Positions 58,485 to 64,000 of a DNA stretch of 64,000 nt are shown piece after piece. The first letter of the stretch is position 1. The number at the start of each line of letters is the position of its first letter. The DNA is taken from positions 992,001-1,056,000 of the forward strand of contig NZ_OV350343.1 of NCBI RefSeq assembly GCF_923868895.1, read 5' to 3'. Under the pieces are notes generated by a model, which had not been told where the DNA came from, made no database searches, and saw nothing but the letters and a program-made list of their open reading frames with translations. Made by a program: the position numbers and the translations under genes. Source of the DNA: Halomonas sp. TD01 (GTDB lineage Bacteria > Pseudomonadota > Gammaproteobacteria > Pseudomonadales > Halomonadaceae).

Positions 58485-61334
58485 ATGGACAGCATTCTGG
58501 TCAGGGGTGCACGCACCCACAACCTCAAGCAGATCGATGTGGAGCTGCCCCGCGACAAACTTATCGTGATTACCGGCCTTTCTGGTTCAGGTAAATCGTC
58601 GCTGGCGTTCGATACGCTCTACGCTGAGGGACAACGCCGCTATGTGGAATCGCTTTCCACCTATGCGCGTCAGTTCCTTTCGATGATGGAAAAGCCCGAT
58701 GTGGATCACATCGAAGGGCTTTCGCCTGCGATCTCTATTGAGCAGAAATCCACTTCCCACAACCCCCGCTCTACCGTCGGCACGATTACCGAAATTTATG
58801 ATTACCTGCGCCTACTGTTCGCTCGGGCAGGCACGCCTCGTTGCCCTGAGCACGGGGAAGAACTGGAAGCGCAAACCATTTCACAGATGGTCGACCAAGT
58901 TATGAACCTGGCCGAGGGCACCAAGTTAATGCTGCTGGCGCCGGTGGTGAAAGGTCGCAAAGGGGAGCATCTGCAGCTACTCGCAGAGCTGCGGGCTCAA
59001 GGCTTCGTCAGGGTACAGATTGACGGCCAAGTGCTAGAACTTGACGACATTGCCCCCCTGGACAAGCGCAAAAAGCACGATATCAGCGTGGTCGTTGACC
59101 GTTTTAAAGTGCGCGATGATATTGCCCAGCGTCTGGCAGAATCGTTTGAAACCGCGATCAACCTCGCCGACGGTACGGCGATGGTCCACTTTATGGATGG
59201 CGATCAGGAAGACCTCGCCTTTTCATCACGCTTTGCCTGTCCGGTCTGCGGCTATTCGCTTTCTGAGCTTGAGCCGCGGATGTTTTCGTTCAACAATCCG
59301 GCAGGTGCCTGCCCCACCTGTGATGGCCTAGGCGTTCAGCAGTATTTTGATCCCGATAAGCTGATTAGCCATCCTGAGCTATCGCTAGCGGAAGGCGTGA
59401 TTAAAGGCTGGGATCGTCGCAACATATATTACTTCACCCAACTGCAGGCGCTCGCCAAGCATTACCAGTTTGAGCTTGAAACGCCGTGGGTTGAGCTGGC
59501 CAGTCATGAGCGTGAGATTATTTTAAACGGTAGTGGCAGCGAACAGATTCCCTTTGTGTATGTGGGTGACCGTGGCCGCAAGGTGACCCGCGAGCACGCC
59601 TTTGAAGGCGTACTGCCCAATATGCAGCGTCGCTATCGGGAAACCGAGTCCAACATGGTGCGTGACGATCTAGCCAAGTATATCGCTGTGCAGCCCTGCG
59701 CCACCTGTGGCGGCTCGCGGTTGCGCAAAGAGTCACGTCATGTATTTGTCGATGACCATAACATTGCCGATATCGTGCATTTGCCTATCGGTGAAGCGTG
59801 GCGCTACTTTGCCGAGCTTTCCCTACCAGGCCGCAAAGGTGAAATTGCCGATAAGATTGTTAACGAAATTCATGCCCGTCTGGAGTTTTTGGTCAATGTA
59901 GGGCTGGACTATCTGAACCTTGAGCGCAGTGCTGACACGCTTTCAGGTGGTGAAGCCCAGCGAATTCGCCTCGCCAGTCAAATCGGCGCGGGACTAGTGG
60001 GCGTCATGTATATTCTTGACGAGCCCTCTATCGGCCTTCACCAGCGAGATAACGACCGCTTGTTGAAAACTTTGGAGCGCCTGCGAGATTTAGGCAACAC
60101 GGTGATTGTCGTCGAGCATGACGAAGACGCAATTCGCGCGGCTGACCATGTTCTAGATATCGGCCCAGGTGCAGGTGTCCATGGCGGTGAAATCGTCGCT
60201 CAGGGCACCCCTCAAGATGTGATGGACAACCCCAATTCGCTGACGGGCCAGTACTTGTCGGGGACACGGGAAATTGCTGTCCCTCCCTACCGTATTCCTG
60301 GTAACCCTGAAAAACAGTTGGTGGTAAGCGGCGCGACTGGCAACAACTTGCAGGACGTCACCATCAGCCTGCCGCTAGGGCTATTTATCGCTATCACCGG
60401 CGTCTCAGGCTCAGGTAAATCAACGCTGATTAACGGCACTCTGATGCCCATCGCCGCCCGTGAGCTAAACCGTGCCACCACGCTCACTCCCGCTCCTTAT
60501 CGAAAAATAGAAGGGCTGGATCAGCTTGATAAAGTGATCGATATCGATCAGAGCCCCATCGGCCGTACGCCGCGCTCAAATCCAGCCACCTACACCGGTA
60601 TTTTCACACCGATTCGCGAGCTGTTTGCGGGCACCCAGGAAGCACGTTCGCGGGGCTACAAGCCAGGCCGCTTCAGCTTTAACGTTAAAGGCGGCCGCTG
60701 CGAAGCGTGCCAAGGCGAAGGCATGATCAAGGTAGAGATGCACTTTCTGCCGGATATTTATGTGCCATGCGATGTGTGTAAAGGCAAACGCTACAACCGC
60801 GAAACGCTGGATATTCACTATAAAGGCAAAACGATCCACGAAGTGCTAGCCATGACGGTAGAGGACGCTCTGGAATTCTTTAGTCCAGTGCCTGCTATCG
60901 CTCGCCGTTTGCAGACCCTGTTGGATGTGGGCCTCTCCTATATTCGCCTAGGGCAAAGTGCCACTACCCTCTCTGGCGGCGAAGCGCAGCGTGTCAAATT
61001 AGCCCGTGAGCTAGCCAAGCGGGACACCGGCAAAACGCTTTATATCTTGGATGAACCCACCACCGGCCTGCATTTCGAAGATATTCGCCAGCTACTCACG
61101 GTACTCCACCGCCTGCGTGACCACGGCAATACCATTGTGGTGATCGAGCACAACCTGGACGTCATCAAAACGGCTGACTGGATTATTGATCTTGGCCCGG
61201 AGGGTGGCTCTGGCGGTGGGCAGATTATTGCCGAAGGCACCCCTGAACAGATTGCCAAGCAGAGCATTTCCCACACCGGACACTTCCTGGCACCGCTGTT
61301 AAAACGCGGTAATCGTGCCAAAAAAACGTCCTGA
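58485..61334 (+). CDS. uvrA: Excinuclease ABC subunit A
   Basis: UvrA is the damage-recognition ATPase of nucleotide excision repair. The 949-residue protein starts [39 protein letters not shown] (first Walker A). It has zinc-finger cysteines at [28 protein letters not shown] and [27 protein letters not shown]. The ABC signatures are [16 protein letters not shown] and [18 protein letters not shown], with a second Walker [10 protein letters not shown]. The ATG at 58485 matches homologues; upstream codons are excluded. The -10 region lies just upstream. Confidence 0.97.
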   Translation: MDSILVRGARTHNLKQIDVELPRDKLIVITGLSGSGKSSLAFDTLYAEGQRRYVESLSTYARQFLSMMEKPDVDHIEGLSPAISIEQKSTSHNPRSTVGTITEIYDYLRLLFARAGTPRCPEHGEELEAQTISQMVDQVMNLAEGTKLMLLAPVVKGRKGEHLQLLAELRAQGFVRVQIDGQVLELDDIAPLDKRKKHDISVVVDRFKVRDDIAQRLAESFETAINLADGTAMVHFMDGDQEDLAFSSRFACPVCGYSLSELEPRMFSFNNPAGACPTCDGLGVQQYFDPDKLISHPELSLAEGVIKGWDRRNIYYFTQLQALAKHYQFELETPWVELASHEREIILNGSGSEQIPFVYVGDRGRKVTREHAFEGVLPNMQRRYRETESNMVRDDLAKYIAVQPCATCGGSRLRKESRHVFVDDHNIADIVHLPIGEAWRYFAELSLPGRKGEIADKIVNEIHARLEFLVNVGLDYLNLERSADTLSGGEAQRIRLASQIGAGLVGVMYILDEPSIGLHQRDNDRLLKTLERLRDLGNTVIVVEHDEDAIRAADHVLDIGPGAGVHGGEIVAQGTPQDVMDNPNSLTGQYLSGTREIAVPPYRIPGNPEKQLVVSGATGNNLQDVTISLPLGLFIAITGVSGSGKSTLINGTLMPIAARELNRATTLTPAPYRKIEGLDQLDKVIDIDQSPIGRTPRSNPATYTGIFTPIRELFAGTQEARSRGYKPGRFSFNVKGGRCEACQGEGMIKVEMHFLPDIYVPCDVCKGKRYNRETLDIHYKGKTIHEVLAMTVEDALEFFSPVPAIARRLQTLLDVGLSYIRLGQSATTLSGGEAQRVKLARELAKRDTGKTLYILDEPTTGLHFEDIRQLLTVLHRLRDHGNTIVVIEHNLDVIKTADWIIDLGPEGGSGGGQIIAEGTPEQIAKQSISHTGHFLAPLLKRGNRAKKTS

Positions 61335-61340
61335 CGCGGC

Positions 61341-61370
61341 TCCCAGGGAGAGCCTTCGCTCGCCCTGGGA
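61341..61370 (+). terminator. Terminator-like hairpin after uvrA
   Basis: TCCCAGGG (61341-61348) pairs with CCCTGGGA (61363-61370), and a further inner GAGC/GCTC pairing is possible. It lies 7 nt after the uvrA stop. There is no T-run, so the call as a terminator is tentative. Confidence 0.5.
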
Positions 61371-61513
61371 ATGGTACAAAGCCAGCAAACGCTAACGTAC
61401 AACAAGCGGGCAAACCGGTGTCACGAAAAGAGCAAGCAACATTGGCGGGCTCTGTTTATAGTAATCAACAACGCGGCCTGTTAACCGTTGCTAATCTTTA
61501 GGAGAAGGACGCT

Positions 61514-62254
61514 GTGGATCAGGATAAAAGCTGCATTATTAGCCACTTCAGTCACTACTGCTCACTAACCGAAGAAGAAAAAGCGTTACTGAACGCATTG
61601 GAAGAGAGCCCTACCGATATCAAAGCAGGGGCACTGCTGTGGGAGGTGGACTCACCCGCGAATGAGTTCTGCACCCTACGCAGTGGCTGGGCTTACTCCT
61701 ATCGCCATTTAGAAAACGGTGACCGGCAGATTCTGGAAGTGTTTTTACCTGGCGATATTATTGGTTTACGGGAGTTTGCGTTTTCCAAACGGCTGGAAAA
61801 TGTGCGCATGATCACTGATGGAGTCGTCTGCCATTTCCCCCATAAGCGCATGCTAGACCTGTTTCGTCAGTCACTGACGCTCACCTCGGTAATGTTCGCT
61901 ATTGGCAGCCGCCACCAGGCACTACTAACGGAGCGGCTGGTTAACTTAGCGCGACGCAGCGCTAGGCAAAAAATGGCCCACTTTCTCCATGAAATGTACC
62001 TGCGCTTACGCCAAACCAACCGTGACATCAGCGGACAGTTCCGCTTGCCACTTTCTCAGGAACAATTAGCCGATATTCTAGGTTTAAGCCCGGTTCATGT
62101 GAGCCGAACCTTTAGTGCACTGAGTGAAGATGGCTTGGTGTTCCGTGACCGCCATAACGTCACTATTCCCGATTTAAAGGCACTGGCTACCGAAGGGGAA
62201 TTCGACGACTGCTATTTAACCGATAACGTCAGGCCGCTACTTATTAGCGCCTGA
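61514..62254 (+). CDS. CRP/FNR-family transcriptional regulator
   Basis: This is a predicted DNA-binding regulator of 246 residues. The cyclic-nucleotide-binding-like domain spans about residues 20-135 (RSGWAYSYRHLENGDRQILEVFLPGDIIGLREFAFSKR). The C-terminal winged helix has the recognition segment LSQEQLADILGLSPVHVSRTFSALSEDGLV (about residues 178-207). The four-cysteine pattern of FNR is missing, so it is not an oxygen-sensing Fe-S type. The cAMP-binding arginine/serine pattern is not clear either. The start is a GTG with GGAGAAGGA upstream. Its effector and targets are unknown. Confidence 0.88.
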   Translation: MDQDKSCIISHFSHYCSLTEEEKALLNALEESPTDIKAGALLWEVDSPANEFCTLRSGWAYSYRHLENGDRQILEVFLPGDIIGLREFAFSKRLENVRMITDGVVCHFPHKRMLDLFRQSLTLTSVMFAIGSRHQALLTERLVNLARRSARQKMAHFLHEMYLRLRQTNRDISGQFRLPLSQEQLADILGLSPVHVSRTFSALSEDGLVFRDRHNVTIPDLKALATEGEFDDCYLTDNVRPLLISA

Positions 62255-62286
62255 GCCTTAGCGCCTGAATCAAAGGCTCATTTTTT
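62253..62286 (+). terminator. Intrinsic terminator of the CRP/FNR-family gene
   Basis: GAGCCTT (62253-62259) and AAGGCTC (62273-62279) form a 7-bp stem that begins inside the stop codon. An A and six Ts follow (62281-62286). Confidence 0.78.
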
Positions 62287-62303
62287 GTTTCCCCAAAACG
62301 CCC

Positions 62304-62336
62304 AACGCCGCGTGGCTATCTAGGCCACGCGGCGTT
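62304..62336. terminator. Large hairpin downstream of nrdJb
   Basis: AACGCCGCGTGGC (62304-62316) and GCCACGCGGCGTT (62324-62336) form a perfect 13-bp stem with a 7-nt loop, 24 nt past the nrdJb stop on the minus strand. A short TTTT lies further downstream, so it is a probable but not perfect terminator. Confidence 0.65.
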
Positions 62337-62360
62337 GTTTGTTGGCTAGTTCTGCCTAAT

Positions 62361-63155
62361 TTAGCCGCACTTAGACCAGCCGCAGCCTGCATAGCAGGTT
62401 GGGCAGCCATCCATCATGATGAGCTCACCGCGACATTCAGGACAGTTACCCACGGTTGCCGGGCCACTGCCTTCAGGCTTTTTTGCGGCGTTTTCTTGCT
62501 CGGCAGCACCGCCAATCGGCTCTACAGCGCCGGCAGCCGGGCTAGTGTCTGGCTCGTCGACCGGTGGTTGCCAAGCATGGCCATGCTGCATGCGGTGCGC
62601 ATAACGCTCTACCAGCATTTCTACCGGTACTTGATTGCCATCTTGGTCCAAGAAACCGCGCCGATAGAGAATTTGCTGGATCGACCAGGCAATCGCTGCC
62701 ACTTCAGAATCGTGGAACATTGGTTTGTTCCAGCGGTTCATACCACAGCGCACTAACCCTTTATCCCACGCAACTTTGCGCAGGTCAGCCACTGCTTGGG
62801 TGACATAGCCCCCACGCGCAGCAAGGGAAAGACTGCGCATCGTCGCCGTAATCCACTGATGCTCGCTGGAGAGTTGCCCTGAAGGAAAAAAGAACTCAAC
62901 CGGTCGCTCAATAACCACACGTCGGCCACCCACCACGCCTTCCACGGGCATAAAAGAGACCAGCAGGTAAACCTTTTTGCGACCTTCCGCACCAACGTAA
63001 GAGATCTTTTCGGATACCGCTTCTAGCGTTCCTTCTGGACGCGAGGGAATCCTGACCGTCAGCGGATCTTCTTCCGGAAGCTCAGGGGCAGGCGCGGCCT
63101 GCTCCTGCTGCTTGATACGATAACCAACGATTTTTGAGGTAATTTCTACAGCCAT
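62361..63155 (-). CDS. nrdJb: Class II ribonucleotide reductase, C-terminal subunit NrdJb (TSCPD domain)
   Basis: NrdJb is the small polypeptide of the split adenosylcobalamin-dependent ribonucleotide reductase. The 264-residue protein starts MAVEITSKIVGYRIKQQ and has a TSCPD-type region (about residues 75-160; GGRRVVIERPVEFFFPSGQLSSEHQW). It ends in a cysteine-rich tail CPECRG...CPTCYAGCGWSKCG that carries the redox-active thiols. GGAG lies 6 nt before the ATG at 63155. It follows nrdJa by 59 nt and is presumably co-transcribed. Confidence 0.87.
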   Translation of the reverse strand: MAVEITSKIVGYRIKQQEQAAPAPELPEEDPLTVRIPSRPEGTLEAVSEKISYVGAEGRKKVYLLVSFMPVEGVVGGRRVVIERPVEFFFPSGQLSSEHQWITATMRSLSLAARGGYVTQAVADLRKVAWDKGLVRCGMNRWNKPMFHDSEVAAIAWSIQQILYRRGFLDQDGNQVPVEMLVERYAHRMQHGHAWQPPVDEPDTSPAAGAVEPIGGAAEQENAAKKPEGSGPATVGNCPECRGELIMMDGCPTCYAGCGWSKCG

Positions 63156-63214
63156 GGTGTTCTCCACTTAGCAAAGGGTGTCGGGCGATGTTCTTAGCAA
63201 GGCGTAGCCCGCCC

Positions 63215-64000
63215 TTACCATTTGCCGTAGGTGCCCTCTTTTAAGGCATCAAACAGGTTGGCGGCGTTATGCTCTTCACCGTCGTAAACCACCGTTTCAT
63301 CGCCAGTCAGCTCTAAGGTTTCGCCATTTTCCAGTTCAAACACATAGGTGGTGTTTTTCAAATCATCTTCACGTACCAGTACGCCCTGGAACGCTTCTGG
63401 ATTGAAGCGGAACGTGGTGCAACCTTTCAAGCGGCTCTCGTAAGCCTGTAGGTAGAGATCCTGGAATTTCTCGAACGGGAACTCTGTCGGCACGTTAACT
63501 GTTTTAGAGATTGCCGAGTCGATCCACTGCTGCGCGGCCGCCTGAACGGCCACGTGCTGTTCGGGCGTCACCGAGTCTGCGGTAATAAAGTAGTCGGGCA
63601 AATCGCTTTCCACCGCATCGGCGGCAATAAAGTGACGATAAGCGGCTAACTCGAACGAGACAACCTCAACTTGCTCTTTGGTTTTCTTGCCCGATTGAAT
63701 AATGTTGCGGAAATAACGGTGCGAGAACGATGGCTCAATGCCGTTAGACGCATTATTACCCATCGACAGCGAAATCGTACCGGTGGGTGCAATAGAGCTG
63801 TGGTGGGTAAAGCGTGCGCCATGCTCCGCCAGCTGCGTTACCAGCTCGGGGTCGAGTTCAGCAACTTTCGCCATGTACTGGCTATAGCGGGCATGCAGAA
63901 TACGTCCAGGCACTTTATCGCCCACTTCATAGCCATCAGCCGCTAGCTGGGGACGCTCGCGCATCATTTTAGGCGTAATCGTGTGCTCTTGCTCAAGCAC
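63215..64000 (-). CDS. nrdJa: Adenosylcobalamin-dependent ribonucleoside-diphosphate reductase, NrdJa (partial, C-terminal 261 residues)
   Basis: This is the C-terminal part of the catalytic subunit that reduces ribonucleotides without needing oxygen. Visible motifs include HHSSIAPTGTISLSMGNNASNGIEPSFSHRYFR, with the phosphate-binding APTGTIS loop, and KTVNVPTEFPFEKFQDLYLQAYESRLKGCTTFRFNPE, the class II GCTTFR region. The reading frame is open to the window edge at 64000. The protein ends GTYGKW without the C-terminal cysteine pair, which is encoded in nrdJb instead. Confidence 0.9.
   Translation of the reverse strand: MLEQEHTITPKMMRERPQLAADGYEVGDKVPGRILHARYSQYMAKVAELDPELVTQLAEHGARFTHHSSIAPTGTISLSMGNNASNGIEPSFSHRYFRNIIQSGKKTKEQVEVVSFELAAYRHFIAADAVESDLPDYFITADSVTPEQHVAVQAAAQQWIDSAISKTVNVPTEFPFEKFQDLYLQAYESRLKGCTTFRFNPEAFQGVLVREDDLKNTTYVFELENGETLELTGDETVVYDGEEHNAANLFDALKEGTYGKW

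Noticed and set aside
61514..62254. FNR/Anr oxygen sensor
   Set aside because: The N-terminal four-cysteine pattern needed for the Fe-S cluster is absent.

Overview
The window looks like the chromosome of a moderately halophilic gammaproteobacterium of the Halomonas/Halomonadaceae type. The evidence is the Pseudomonas-like order of housekeeping blocks (tRNA-Tyr/Gly/Thr/Trp-secE-nusG-rplKAJL-rpoBC-rpsLG-fusA-tuf-S10 operon; ssb-MFS-uvrA; fabA-fabB; birA-coaX) together with strongly acidic secreted proteins such as the Leu/Ile/Val-type binding protein. No prophage, insertion sequence, CRISPR array or integron is visible. The species call is inference from gene content only.

Region 1 (1-22950, all on the minus strand, read from right to left) is the translation/transcription core. 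It starts with a tRNA-Tyr-Gly-Thr operon, a terminator, and tRNA-Trp-secE-nusG. These are followed by rplK-rplA, an rplJ leader with rplJ-rplL, an attenuator-like terminator, rpoB-rpoC, the str operon (rpsL-rpsG-fusA-tuf) with its own promoter, a tuf terminator, a perfect-consensus sigma70 promoter, and the S10 operon from rpsJ to rplN, which is cut by the window edge. The tufB gene that sits between tRNA-Thr and tRNA-Trp in Pseudomonas is absent.

Region 2 (23000-40670) holds birA-coaX (biotin and CoA metabolism) divergent from typA, then a neurotransmitter:sodium symporter homologue, a branched-chain-amino-acid-type ABC transporter (two ATPases, two permeases) with its binding protein in convergent orientation, a DASS anion symporter, an Lgt-like/thioredoxin fusion protein, rapA and an SDR epimerase.

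Region 3 (40840-51620) is the most interesting accessory block. It encodes a renalase-like flavoprotein, a MerR/LitR-like regulator that appears to lack the cobalamin ligands, a CPD photolyase and a SnoaL-like protein. These are followed by a tightly overlapping five-gene set: SDR, FAD amine-oxidase-like protein, DUF1365, cyclopropane-fatty-acid-synthase-like methyltransferase and DUF2878. A PAS-GGDEF-EAL protein faces the end of this set. The block resembles light or singlet-oxygen stress clusters that couple photorepair to membrane-lipid modification.

Region 4 (51620-64000) carries fabA-fabB (unsaturated fatty acid synthesis), a PlsC-type acyltransferase overlapping an RmlD-like protein, a secreted DUF4168 protein, ssb, a YajR-like MFS exporter, uvrA, a CRP/FNR-family regulator, and the split adenosylcobalamin-dependent ribonucleotide reductase nrdJa (partial)-nrdJb. 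All function calls rest on reading motifs by eye; no database search was run.
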